The notes: generated by a model from the sequence alone, not told the origin. Counted from the first letter of the stretch, positions 23,659 to 38,369 are shown. The stretch: 64,000 bases of DNA from Parietaria judaica (GCA_954871525.1 OX940863.1:4502001-4566000); one strand, 5' to 3'. Numbers and translations: made by a program.

Positions 23659-24244
23659 TAGGCCTGCACATAAAACCCGCAAATGCGGATTTTTAACCGA
23701 AACCGGACCCAATCGGTTTAAAAAAACCGAAACCGAATTAAAATTGGGTTAAACCAAAACCGAATTTTGAAAAACCCGTAACCGAATTAAACCGGTTCCG
23801 GGTTTCGGGTTTTGAGTTATAAAACCCGAAACCCGGTTAGTAGGTTACTAAAACCCGGATTTTTAAATAAATATTTAATTTATTTTTATAATGTTTATAA
23901 ACTTGTTTTTTTACTAAGTATTATATTTATAAACTAACATTAATACTACATGTATGTGTACAAAGTTTGGATTAGTGTATTTAAGATTAGGTAATATTAT
24001 GTATTAATGGCTTTATAATTGTTTTTACTTCAAATAAAAAGAAATAAAAATAAAAAAGTGGGTTAAAACCGGGTTCGGGTTTAAAATCCGGGTTTTCAAA
24101 TAAAAACCGGGTAATTACCCGAACCCGGATTTCCGGGTTTTTCCTTTAAAAATCTGGTTTCGGGTTTTAAAAATGAAAACCCAGAAATCCGGGTTCGGGT
24201 TCCGGGTTTAAAAAAAACGGGTTTTGGACCCGGTTTCAGCCCTA
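23659..24244. mobile_element. hAT-like MITE, 586 bp
   Basis: The ends are TAGGCCTGCACATAAAACCC and, in complement, TAGGGCTGAAACCGGGTCC. A perfect 8-bp duplication GTATTGTT lies at 23651-23658 and 24245-24252. Both arms are packed with AACCCGG / CCGGGTT subterminal motifs. No coding capacity. Confidence 0.92.
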
Positions 24245-24378
24245 GTATTGTTCTCTAAGTTTTAACTTCTGCCAAACATACGATTTAATTTTAATGTATT
24301 CTTATAATTTTTTTTAATAGAGTAGAAATATAACTTCAAATAAGTCATGTAAGCCAAGCAAACATTTATCATTCTTTA

Positions 24379-24924
24379 TAGGGGTGGCAATTCGGGGCCG
24401 GACACGAAACACGAAAGGCTTACGACACGATTTAAACGGATCTGGGTCTACCATAAATGGATCTGGGTCCAACCGTGTCGAACACGATTAAATAACGGGT
24501 AAACATAACACAAATACGATAACACGATGGGACCCAATTAGACACGATTAAAGAGCGAAAAAGTTACATTTTATATATGTTATTAAGTGTTTTAATACTT
24601 ATTATATATGAAATTTATGTTTTTATTTGATTAATTACGTCTTACAATTGATGAACATAAAAATTTGGTAGTAAAATGTAAAATCTTTGATAATATAGTT
24701 AAATAAATAAGTTAAATGAGTATAAATGATCATTTGTAAATACATGAATCTATTAATTGGGTTAAACGGGTAGACACGATAAACACGTTATTTAAATGGG
24801 GCGGGTCTGGGTTTCGTCTTCTAACACGATTAATAAATGGGGCGGGTCTGGGTCTAGATAAAATAAGTAAAAAACAATTAAGACCCGGCACGAACACGAC
24901 ACGAAACCCGAATTGCCACCCCTA
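24379..24924. mobile_element. hAT-like MITE, 546 bp
   Basis: The ends TAGGGGTGGCAATTCGG and, in complement, TTAGGGGTGGCAATTCGG bound it. A perfect 8-bp duplication ATTCTTTA lies at 24371-24378 and 24925-24932. The interior carries repeated ACACGA and GGGTCTGGGT motifs. An older relative lies at 8605-9105. Confidence 0.92.
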
Positions 24925-25549
24925 ATTCTTTAGAGGTAGGGTATTTTTTTCTTTTTAAATATACGTATATCTTAAATTCAAAGAGTATTTTGCAATATCA
25001 CGAAAGTACTTTAAGATAAAGACATTACAACCAAGAAGACATTACCCGCACCCACGGTCGGTTTGGCTGCCCCCGCCTGTACTCAAAGGCGGGCAGTTTC
25101 CTCCTCTTTCTTCGTATTTTCAAAATTTTATTCGAATAATAAATCAGGACGGATCACCCGTTCCCAAAATGGACAAACGCGTTTTGCCCACTCAAAAATC
25201 ATCACGGTTTTGCCGGCTGCCCGTGGGCGCCTAAAATGCGGGACCGGCAGGCCGACCCGTCTTATAGCGACAACTCTACATACAACCAAATACATTTACA
25301 AAGCCGTTTAAAGCGTGGGTTGGAGTTGGAAGATTCAACATTCTCAATCTCGTTTTCACACTTTTGTCTGTCTCTCCCCACAGCTTCGTTGTCATGTCCG
25401 AACCACCCCATTACTCTTAACTCTTGACAAAGAACACCCAGTCCTCTCCAAACAATTCAAAACACCCCCTTTTGCGCTTCCCATTTCTCCCCTCTTATCC
25501 ACTCGACTCGACGAACGAACTCGAGCGAAAAAGAAGCGAACTTGAGAAG

Positions 25550-28473
<2,924 letters not shown>

Positions 28474-28941
28474 TGGCGCTAGGCGCTCAACACGGAGATG
28501 TACGTGGTCCTGATTCTTGAATCTGTATAGTGGAACGACGTTTGGTGAGACGGTTTTTTTGAACTTATTCTTTTAGTCATCTCTAACCCGGAAGTCGGAA
28601 TACATACCCTTTGAGTATTTTGAAACCGGAGAAATTTGAACAGTTTGGATTGGAAGATCAGTTCTCTGGGAACCCGGTTAGTGACGAACGAGTACAACAT
28701 TGCCCGAGTAATTTATGTATTAATAAATCATAGATTTTTTTTTTTCTTTCTTCCCGTTAGTCTAAAGTCTTGAAATGAAAAGATTCATCTATATTATTTT
28801 CCTTGTCACAGATTCATCTAAATCTCGCTAATGGAAAATTGGTATAAGTTCCTGACTGTTACGAGTTTGAGCGTTTAAGTTATAAAATAAATAATTTTCT
28901 ATGCAATTCCATTGAATTCAACAAGAATCGTGACGGTGATG

Positions 28942-29524
28942 CAGGGGCGAAGCCAAGGGGGGCGGAGCGGGGGTGGCCGCCCCCACTTGGTCCGAGCACG
29001 TTGTTTATATTTTTTATTTATTCATATTTTTATAAGTATATATATAAATAACAAGCATATCATTGGTAGACTAAATATCACTATGGTCTAGTGGAGTTTT
29101 GTTAGTCCTAAAGTTCTCCTCCAAGTTATAGTCCATGGTTCAATTCCCAAGCCCACCAATTTTTATTTATTTATTTATTTTAGCAACACTTTTTATGATT
29201 ATATATATTTTTTCATGGTATTTTGTACTTTACTTAATTAGAAGTATACTAAAACGATTACAACTTACAAAACTAGAGAGTAAAAACCACCAATCAATTT
29301 AAGACGTGCAAAGTTTTAAATTTTGAAAAAAATATTAATATTTTGAGAACGTAACATGTAGGTTGCTAATCATATAGAGATCCTAATGAACTATTTTCAT
29401 AAATCGAAAATTCATAAAAAATAGTTATAATGCAATCTATAACAGTTGTTTCAATGTCTCATTATATTATAAAATATATAGCCAATTTCGCCCCCTCTTA
29501 GTCCGAGCTCTAGCTCCGCCCCTG
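28942..29524. mobile_element. hAT-like MITE downstream of CPK gene
   Basis: It starts CAGGGGCGAAGCCAAGG and ends in GAGCTCTAGCTCCGCCCCTG. The flanks CGGTGATG (28934-28941) and CTGTGATG (29525-29532) match at 7 of 8 positions. It has no coding sequence and carries an internal tRNA-like promoter segment. Confidence 0.78.
29084..29147 (+). other. tRNA-like pol III A and B boxes inside MITE
   Basis: TGGTCTAGTGG at 29084-29094 and GGTTCAATTCC at 29137-29147 resemble internal pol III promoter boxes. An ATTT-repeat tail follows at about 29160-29180. It may be a small tRNA-derived SINE in the MITE. A full cloverleaf is not evident, so it is not called a tRNA gene. Confidence 0.4.
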
Positions 29525-29586
29525 CTGTGATGAATCTCCATTTTTGTTGTTCGCGAGCTTTATTTGCATTTTGCACGAACAACAAG

Positions 29587-29589
<3 letters not shown>

Positions 29590-29654
<65 letters not shown>
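29590..29654. repeat. (TA)n microsatellite
   Basis: About 32 uninterrupted TA units. Confidence 0.97.
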
Positions 29655-29656
<2 letters not shown>

Positions 29657-29659
29657 ACG

Positions 29660-31951
29660 TAAGCTTTAATAGCAGCACGTTTTCCGCACAAAAAGGCAGA
29701 GGCAATCGAGTGGTATGGTGCGCAATGCTCATGTACTCATTATATTAAAACTCGTTGTCTTATTTTTCGTTCTTTTCTTTTCATTTCATTTTAAAAATAA
29801 AAAAAATAAAAATCTTTTCTGGGACCTTAAAATGACATTATGGATTTCCCATATAGTATCTGCTTTGTGGCTCCAATACTTGCAAGTGAAAATGCCTGAA
29901 TTTCAGGCTTATTTTGGCTTCACTTGAAAATAAGATGACTTATCTGTCTGGCCTATGAATAAATAATAATACCTAAATACTTTAGTAATATTATTATCAT
30001 TATTATTTGATATAATTGTTTATTCATCATTTTCTCAAGACGGACCTATTCAGTAGGTTGAAACTTGAAATCACGATTCACTCTCTTAACCGCGACACAC
30101 ACACATATAGTATATATATATATTCTCTTATTTTTAATTTGGTATCCAAGGTTTTCATTTGATATATTCGGTGACACAGAATGCATGAAAAAGAAGAGAC
30201 AAACATCTATTTTCTCATTGCACGTGAGCTCTCTATTCTGTTGCCTGCTGCACTGTACCTCACTATCGCATCGCACGTGTGCGCACATTTTCTTTTATTC
30301 ATTTTTTAGCCAATTAATATATCAAATTACGTGTAATCTTGTTTTTGGACATAAAAAGGTCTTCGAGAATCGCACGTCAAAAATCTACTAATTAAATACC
30401 TAAGGGTCTCTTAAACAATCAAATAACAAAACCGGTTATTTATAAATTATCCACTCAAGCGATACAACAATAACTCTATAGCATGAGAGGAAAAATGTAC
30501 ATACACGTAAACGTATTTTTCTAATTTGCATAACAACCTGATTTGCCAACTAGCCAATACTCGATACAATATTTTTTTAATAGAATAGTCGGAAATGAAG
30601 TGTATCATCCGTTTCAAATTTATTAATATATCCTTCACATGTGATACGACGAAGGAAAAATGTGATAACAAACAACCAATGAAGTCGACAATAATTAAAA
30701 CAAAATACCATGTAACTTGATAGAACATAGTTAATTTCTTGTATAGAAAGTAGGTATGTTCTGGCGTTTTAAATGAGCAAATTTATAGTTCAAATTCACG
30801 CAATATACATATATATATCATTATTCAATAGTGTGTATGTATTACTAATTTTATGCCTCGGATTCTCTCATCGCTGTGTGTAGACAGATATTGTTATTCC
30901 ACTCGCACAAGGAGACAGTCTATCTGATAGATTCACATATACAAAAACAAAAAAAATGCGTAATTAAGAATTAACAAAAGTGTGGTCTAATATTAAACTC
31001 TTTAATAGCATAATGTAATAATGTTCACTTACCTAGAGACTAGCATTTTGTGACGGGGATTCAAATACTTTAAGGGTTCCCTAAGAATAATTAATTCATT
31101 ACACTCGTCTCTAAGTAAGGAACATGTATTTTAGCTTTTTGTTTATAATAAGGTGGGATCTTTTATAGCTTATATATTGTTAAATTTTTGTTACAATCTT
31201 ACTATCTCATTTCTTTTAGTTTTATCCCCTTAAAATAAACTAGTAGGCCTGTTTTTTTTTTTTTTTTTATGTCGTGAAGTTTGAATTTTACAAATACTCA
31301 ACTATCGAACTAACTTTATTGACGATCATATCGTTACGTTCCTAGTTTAGTACTTCCATAAAATAAAGTAAAAATGTACTAGTTTGGTAAATCCATTTTT
31401 TTTTTTCATATCGTGAGGCTCAAATCTTACATTAAAATCAATTGAAATTGAGGTCCCTGACCTTTTAAACCGTGCTAAGTCCTCGTGTCTTTTCCATGTG
31501 GAACTTAACATGACCACTCAAGATGGTGGCTCTTTCGGGCTCACTCATCCTAGGCCGAATCTTTTCTATTTTTAAACCATTGTTCGTTTGAGGTTAATGA
31601 GCTCTATTACCATATGAAGTATGGTGAGGACGTTCCACCTTAAAATTAATTAACAGTGAAAGGCGTAACCCACGACCTTTTTAAAACCGTGCTAAGTCCC
31701 ATATTTTTTCCACGTGGGACATAGTAAGAAGAAAAAAAAAACATATGAAAATAAAAACACACATCATAATTATCCTTCTTTTGATCAAAATGTTACTATA
31801 TTATTATATGAGCGCTCACTTTCCTATTCGCAACTCTCTAACAAATAGTGTTTCTCTTTCTTCTTCGACTTGCACTTGAAGTTATTAGTGATGATATTTG
31901 GTTTTGCCTCTTCGTGTATCATGGTTTTGATTGGTGATCAGTGGTGATATT
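29660..31951. other. Intergenic and upstream region of next gene
   Basis: No gene is supportable here. Two related stretches (about 31430-31510 and 31675-31730) share the phrase ACCGTGCTAAGTCC followed by TTTTCCAYGTGG, a dispersed plant repeat. The promoter of the gene starting at 31952 should lie in the last few hundred bases; no clear TATA box was identified. Confidence 0.45.
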
Positions 31952-34380
31952 ATGGTAGAGATTCAATATGCTTGCAGTGCAAGCCTGGTCAACGCTTCAT
32001 CTGCATTAAGCGCCGTAGAGAAGCAAGAGGTCAAAGGAGAGAGTAATGTCAACCATGCAATCGCTGAGCTTTCTGCCGAGTTACAGAGAGAACGACAAAA
32101 GAATGAAGAGCTTTTGAACAAGATTTCCTTTCTCGAAGCTCAAATACACCAAAGACCTAATCAAGTATGCCTCATGGACTTACATGTTTTATTTACTAAC
32201 TATATATACACACACATATATATATTAATATGTGTATTGTGCTGGGTTTTGTTTAGGGTCAAGAGGGAAGAAAGAAGTTCAAGAGGCAGAGAACAGAAGT
32301 AGAAACTGAAACCGAAAACGCCATTAAAAGCGAAACTGATTCGGAGAAGAAGAAGAAGAACAATGAGACCGAATGCTTGGGCTTGGTAAACTGGATGAGC
32401 ATGGAAGGAAAGGTCAGAGATGGCGAGTCAACGGCGGATTTTTACGACACGGATGATAGCGCAGACAATGAGGACGACGATAATGACGATGCGATAAATC
32501 GTAAACGTGTCGCTTTGGAGCCGAATCAAGAGGCCAAAGAAGAGCTACAATGCATTAGTAGAACAGATGTATCTAACGGTACAAATTGTCGAGCTAGATC
32601 AACAAACTTTTCGCGTTGCAGAAAGCCTCCGAAAGTGGCGTTTTGTCCGAGAGAAGTGAAGGCCATAATCGAGTCAGAGTGTCTGCAGCAAGTCAACGCT
32701 CAGGCTCACACCATGAGGAAGATCGTCGTCTTCGCGTCGCTCGGGATAAGGCATGGCTGCGACGACATGCACGATTTGGATTTCAGCCACTTTAGCATCT
32801 TGAGGAAGGGTGAGCCATTTGAGTCTCCCATTAATCCTGGGGTAAGAACGTAGGGTTAGTCATCAAACGCTGTTTCTTGGGTTACAAGGCATATATTATA
32901 AACCCTTATCACTTGCTGATTTGGTACCAGGAGCATGTTCGGTACGAGAATCCCGGTCACCGGAGGAAAGTGTTCTATACAAACAGACAGAATCCGACTC
33001 TGTGTCCCGTTCGGATTCTCGAGGAAGAGAAGGCAATGCGACCGTCGGATTCCGGTTGTCCATCGTGCTTATTTCTGTGTATTAAATACGGAGGAAGGAC
33101 GAGAAATCTTCCTCAGAATGAGTAAGCAAATCCTCTTCTTCAATATATGTAAGATATAATGTTGTATTTTTATATATATTTGCTATAGGTATGTGAGGCA
33201 GAGAATGGGAAGGAACAAGCTGAAGTCTTTTGGGCCGCTAGTTTGCCGGGTGGCGAAGCTGGCGAATGTCCGGTGCGGGAGCTTCTTCCTCAAGGCTTTG
33301 GGAATCTCGCTTCTCTTCATGGCTGGTTTCCCCAACGAGTTGGTTCAGAAGGAAACGAACTACCGAAACTTAGACTTGCTGCAGAAGTATTACAGGACAG
33401 ACGAGGAGGCTGAGGGAGAGGAATTATTTCTTCAACATTTAAGAATGGATCCTCATACTGTAAGACTACATCACTTGGATATAATAATTATTTTGTCTTG
33501 TTAATTAATTATAAGGACGGAAATTCGTGTCTTGACGTATTTTAATCGTATTTTCCATCCTAAAAGAGGATACATCCCGGATCCTACTTATTTACTAATC
33601 GTATTATTTCGCGATTCTAATATAATAAGATCAATTCTTTCAGCAAAAAAAAAGAAAAAAGAATAAGATTAATAAATTCATCTATGAACATAATTGATAT
33701 GAGTAAATAATATAAAATTTTAAATTAAAAATATTATAGTTATCGATTAATCATCAACGTAATGTGCATAAACATGTTGTTACTTAATCGTGTCTACATG
33801 TTATCTTCTTGGTGCCGGTTTTATGATTATCTTACCATGTTAGTCTATCGCATCCGACCCATTTAACTTGTTTAGTAACCGTGTCGAGTCTCATGCACCT
33901 GCTTTTAAGTCCAATTACGTTCTTCTTTCTTAACAGGCTAGTCCAAGTTCCCAGCGTTTCACGGGACCAAAACCAATGGCGAAAAAGAAGAAAAAGAAGA
34001 AACAAGCTAACTCCCACACGGAGCAGCATCCGCACAGCACACAAGCAACACCATCGACGATTCCCTCGCGTGCGATGCCCAGTTCCGGGGCTAATATGAG
34101 CCCTAGTGTCACGTGCCACGGCCAGATGGCAGGCCCGTATTTCCAAATGCTCCCGCACCACCCGACAAACGCCTTTGTTCCTCCCACAGTGATGTACTTC
34201 TGGCCTCATCCGCAGTACGCCTCACCGTTCCATCACGGCCACGTGCCCCTCCCATTCTCGAGGAGCCAAGTGTCCACTCACATTCCACAGCCTCGTGTGC
34301 CGGGCAGGCACGAGGCACATGGCTCAGGGCCGAAGGAGGCCGAGAGCGATCGCAGTTCAAGCAGTACAAAGCCGGCGTGA
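31952..34380 (+). CDS. Nuclear protein with Crypton/DUF3504-like recombinase-fold domain
   Basis: Five exons keep frame: 31952-32164, 32257-32841, 32931-33121, 33189-33459, 33937-34380; 567 residues. Order: coiled coil (about 40-66), basic RKKFKRQR (76-83) and KKKK runs suggesting nuclear import, an acidic stretch (134-150), a folded core (about 200-412), then Lys7 and a Pro/His/Ser-rich tail. The core follows the layout I know from Crypton-derived proteins (ZMYM/QRICH1, DUF3504): GIRHG (233-237), YTNRQNPTLCPVRI (282-295), RMGRNKLKSFG (335-345), LLFMAGFPNELVQKETNYRN (371-390), final LQKYYRT (394-400). Tyrosine recombinases need R...HxxR...H...Y. Here an Arg (235) and a Tyr (397/398) are kept, but the HxxR site reads FFLKALG and the late His is Tyr388. 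A binding or scaffold role is likelier than DNA cutting. The gene model is firm; the family call is inference. Confidence 0.72.
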
Positions 34381-34774
34381 GAGGGAAAACAAACACACCA
34401 TGATGCTTGTATATATATTCTATTCATATAAACTTATGATCATTATTGACCAACTCGATGGCATTATTCTCTACAGATTTATGTGCAATACTTTACTATT
34501 CTAATTCTAAAGTTGCTTGAAGAAAAAAGTCTAGCTACTTGGCCTCAATTAAGCTAGTAGCTAACTTAATGAGCTAGTAGCTAGTAGCTACTTGGCCTCA
34601 ATTAAGCGAAGATTGAAAGCCAACTTAATGAGTTTGTTTTCAAGCGAGGATTGTTTGGAAGGCGAGCGGCTACGATCTCGTACATGACACGTTCTCCGGG
34701 TATGAAATGTTCTATATTTATTTACTTAAAGTTTAAACTTTTCCTTAGTTAATTAGATTGTTTTTCTTGTTTAG
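34381..34774. other. 3' region with short GCTAGTAG repeats
   Basis: Probable 3' untranslated region of the preceding gene, then a small repeat of TAGCTACTTGGCCTCAATTAAG (two copies near 34535 and 34586). After this the hAT remnant begins. Confidence 0.5.
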
Positions 34775-35247
34775 TTGAATGGTGGGAAAATTTTGGAGAT
34801 GATGTTCCCGAACTAAAGGAATTCGCACTAAAGATCCTCGGGCTTACTTGTTCGGCATCGGAATGTGAACGAAATTGGAGTACGTTCAATCAAGTGCATA
34901 CAAAGAGAAGGAATCGGCTATCCGCAAAGAAAATGGATAAATTGGTGTTCATTATGTACAACAAGAAGTTGAAGCAAAGATGGATGAAGAAAAAACAACG
35001 AAAAGTTGGGGAAGATCCTTTGGTTCGCGAGCTAATTCCTTCCGATGATGAATGGGTGGCGAATCCTAGCGACGATGAAGACGTGCCTACGATCTCTTCG
35101 GCATCGGCATTGGCATCGACACTAACAACGGAAGAGCCACCACCACCGCCAAGGAAGAGAAGAAGGCTTCTTCAAGATTTTGATTCCGGAGATGATGAGG
35201 GCAATGGCAATGATGATGGAGACGAGGAGAACGTGGAGACCCTTTAA
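34775..35247 (+). pseudogene. hAT transposase last-exon fragment
   Basis: After a splice-acceptor-like CTTGTTTAG the frame reads EWWENFGDDVPELKEFALKI, then CSASECERNWSTFNQVHTKR and RNRLSAKKMDKLVF. This is the hAT dimerisation domain of BED/DUF659-type transposases. An acidic tail with a PPPPPRKRRR nuclear-signal-like run ends at TAA 35245-35247. The first exons are not in the window, so the element is 5' truncated. It differs in subfamily from the remnant at 3707-4231. Confidence 0.82.
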
Positions 35248-35252
35248 GCTTC

Positions 35253-35395
35253 TTTAAGACTCGTGTGGTTTTTTTTTATGGTTTAAGACTAGTGTGTTTT
35301 TTTATGTTTAAGACTTGTGTGCTTTTTTATGGTTTAAGACTTGTGTGCTTTTTATGTTTAAGACTTGTGTGCTTTTTTTATTTTTATGGTTTTGA
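35253..35395. repeat. About 30-bp tandem repeats after hAT stop codon
   Basis: Five copies of TTTAAGACTTGTGTGCTTTT with variable T runs. Confidence 0.88.
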
Positions 35396-35431
35396 TATAT
35401 ATATATTATTTTATAATTAATTTATTATTTA

Positions 35432-35526
35432 ATTCGAGGCTTACGCCTCGTTCCGCCTCGAGGCTTACGCCTTTTGAGGCGGTGAGAAAACGCCTCGCCT
35501 CGGGATTACGTACATTTAAACCTTGC
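35432..35526 (+). repeat. Subterminal GCCTCG array and 3' end of hAT fragment
   Basis: GAGGCTTACGCCTCG occurs with further GCCTCG / GAGGCG motifs on both strands. The stretch ends in TTTAAACCTTG, which in complement reads CAAGGTTTAAA, like the terminus of the MITE at 6544-7061. Confidence 0.65.
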
Positions 35527-35529
35527 TAA

Positions 35530-36122
35530 TATAGACTACACAAATTAATGAAAATTGCTGCTCTATTTAAGGCTACTAATTATCATAAATGACAATGGGC
35601 GACGAAAAATGTTGTGGGTAACGACCCGCGGACTTTTTCATAGTAAGTCATTTCGATTTTATAAATTGCCGACGGGCTACCCACGACAAGATAAACTGAT
35701 GAAAAACCTATAAAACCGTCATTAATTTTATAATAATTTTTCAAAGAAAAAAACCCATCATAGGTACATTTTGAGTGAAAGTGGTCTTTAAAATAACATT
35801 ATTACCACTTACCAGAGTATGGCTTCTATGTAATCCTGTCAATAATTTTAATTTATAAAAGTTCTATTGCAATACAAAATTTGAATATTTATATATTAAC
35901 ATATAGTTCCTTAATCCTTAGTTGCCTCTCTTTCAAATAATATTTACACCCTAAAGAATATAAAATATATTTCCAATACTATATTTGTAAGAAGAAAAGG
36001 AAATTTATGATTGATATTTGATACCCTACCAAAAAGAAGGAGAGAGATTATATTCTGCCGCCATGGCTTTGTCTTCTAGCGATTCATATCTTTGTCCCCA
36101 ACATTAATTATTTAATTTCGAT
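35530..36122. other. Intergenic, nothing recognised
   Basis: AT-rich, without supportable frames or element ends. Confidence 0.5.
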
Positions 36123-37015
36123 GGGTTAATGACGGCAAAAGTACTCAAAGTTTAGTCAAAGAACCTCTCGTGTATCCAAAGTTTAAAAGTGGTGGCAAAA
36201 AGACCCAAAGTCGTATATGGGGAGTTGACCACTCCATTCTCGTAACGCCGTTAACTTACCTGTTAACTATGGCCATGCGGACAAACGTGGGTTGCTGACA
36301 TAACAATTTTTGTCACATGGATGAGCCTAAAGCAGCCTCGTTTACGACAAAACAACGAATTAAATCCCTAATTAATACTATTTAATACAAGGGTTAATGA
36401 CGGCAAAAATACCTAAAGTTTGGTCAAAGAACCCCTCGTGTACCCAAAGTTTAAAAGTGGTGGCAAAAATACCCAAAGTCGCATTTAGGGAGTTGATCAC
36501 TCTATTCTCGTAACGCCGTTAACTTACCGGTTAACTCTGGCCACGTGGACAAATTTGTTTTGTTAAGTGTAATCATTAGGGGTTCAATTAGTTGTATTAA
36601 GAGTGTTTATTAGGGGTTTAATTCGTTGTTTTGTTGTAAACGAGGCTGATTTGGGCTCATCCATGTGGCAAAAATTGTTATGTCAGCAACCCACGTTTCT
36701 CCGCGTGGCCATAGTTAACGGCGTTACGAGAATGGACTGGTCAACTCCCCAAATGCGACTTTGGGTATTTTTACCACCACTTTTAAACTTTGGGTACACG
36801 AGGGGTTCTTTGACCAAACTTTGAGTATTTTTGCCGTCATTAACAAAACAAATTTGTCCACGTGGCCAGAGTTAACGGGTAAGTTAACGGCGTTACGAGA
36901 ATAGAGTGGTAAACTCTCCAAATACTACTTTGGGTATTTTTGCCACCACTTTTAAACTTTAAGTACACGAGGAGTTCTTTGACTAAACTTTGGGTATTTT
37001 CACCGTCATTAACCC
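36123..37015. mobile_element. Rearranged stack of MULE-type MITEs
   Basis: Three GGGTTAATGACGG-type ends are present: left ends at 36123 and 36391, and a right end at 37015. An inner right end near 36844 lacks its final CC. The piece 36391-36844 is a complete copy of the 470-bp family seen at 4907-5376, in inverse orientation. It sits inside a second copy (36123-36390 plus 36845-37015). The inner copy ends CATTAAC and joins directly to AAAACAAATTTG of the outer copy. No 9-bp duplications are seen, so the clean nesting has been altered. Confidence 0.82.
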
Positions 37016-37220
37016 TAAAATAAATTCCAAACATTACATATATATGGGTTCCAATTCCTTATCCTGGACCTGTATCTGTCTAACTCGAAATAACTCATTA
37101 ATACGCACCGTTTTAAATCATCATCACTGTGTAGTGTGCCACTCAAGGTGGGGTCCCTTGGGTCCCAACCATATAATTATATGGCTCACATGACACCATC
37201 ATATTTCGTAGTTACAGTAC

Positions 37221-38084
37221 TGTAGAGGGCGATTTTCACCACTCTTTTCCAGTCACAAGAATAATCAAAAGAACACAATAATGATATGAACACGAATATT
37301 CTTGATTTATTATATTCCCGAAAAAGACTCGGTTTCTCCCGTTTATTAGTTGGACACTCCGAGTATGATGAACAAATATACGATGTGCTATCTAATCTCA
37401 ATATAATCAGATTACAATAGATCGGTACTCAAAAATACAAGGAAATCTCTCTTTTTCTGGAGTTTCTCTCTCTAAAAAAACTCATCTTTTCCTTCTAGAG
37501 TCTCTCCTTCCCCTTATCCTCATCCTCCACCCCCCCTGCTCAATGAGGTTTCTCATAGTATTTATAGGCTGAGGACTTTGCCAGCTTTTCTTCAATATCA
37601 CTAGGATTTCCTTTCTTCTCCTTTTTTCCCTTCCCCTCTGTCACATCCAATCACTAGCTTCTCTAGGAGTGATTTGAGGAAAGCATGGTTAACACATGCT
37701 CTGCATCATATCAGGGTAGTTGGCCACGGTGGGTAGGTGGGCATCATTAAATGCACGTCTCGTCAATGGTCATTCGACTCTGCACGCCTCGTCGTTGATG
37801 CCTCTCGTCGAGTGGGTATGTGGGCATCATTAAATGCACGTCTCGTCAATGGTCATTCGGCTCTGCACGCCTCGTCGTCGATGCCCCTCGTCAAGGCGTG
37901 ATGGGACACTTCGTCGCGGTTCACCTTTCCCCTAGTCAGACTTCGTCGTGGGTTAACCCTCCTCGAGGATGTTCCTTGGTTGACCATCGGTCAACGAACT
38001 TCCTCGCCCTCATCTCACGTCGTTCTAGGGATAAAACGACACGAGTTGTGTTGAGGATGGATTTGACCAAATCCGACCTTAACA
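37221..38084 (-). mobile_element. Solo LTR, 864 bp
   Basis: The ends read TGTAGAGGGCG on plus and TGTTAAGGTCGG on minus. The flanks AGTAC (37216-37220) and AATAC (38085-38089) match 4 of 5. The minus strand has CAGCCTATAAATACT near 37565, a TATA box. No internal retroelement sequence is next to it. An 82-bp tandem duplication lies within. Confidence 0.68.
37739..37902. repeat. 82-bp tandem duplication in solo LTR
   Basis: The unit starting TGGGCATCATTAAATGCACG begins at 37739 and again at 37821, with a few substitutions. Confidence 0.88.
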
Positions 38085-38369
38085 AATACTATATAGTAAA
38101 ATAAATTTTATATTTTGCATCAAGTAACTAATTAATAGAAACAAATTAATCAACGGTCAATGGCGCGAGAGACGAGAGAGAGCCCACTTGCGGTGGACTC
38201 CTTGTTTTAGATTGCCATTGTACTTTGGCGGAAAAATGTGACCCGTTCTAAACTTTTAATCGCCATTTTGGCATGTACTATTCAATTATTTAACTGATCA
38301 TTACCCATTCACTAAAATAGACAATCACATTATTCATAGGTCATAACATTTAAATATCAAAGTACTCTC

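Noticed and set aside
25030..25290. GC-rich patch upstream of the CPK gene resembling transposon-type CGGGCA motifs
   Set aside because: Suggestive of a worn MITE, but neither ends nor a target duplication could be identified.
29451..29748. Frames encoding IYIYIY runs
   Set aside because: Translations of the TA microsatellite.
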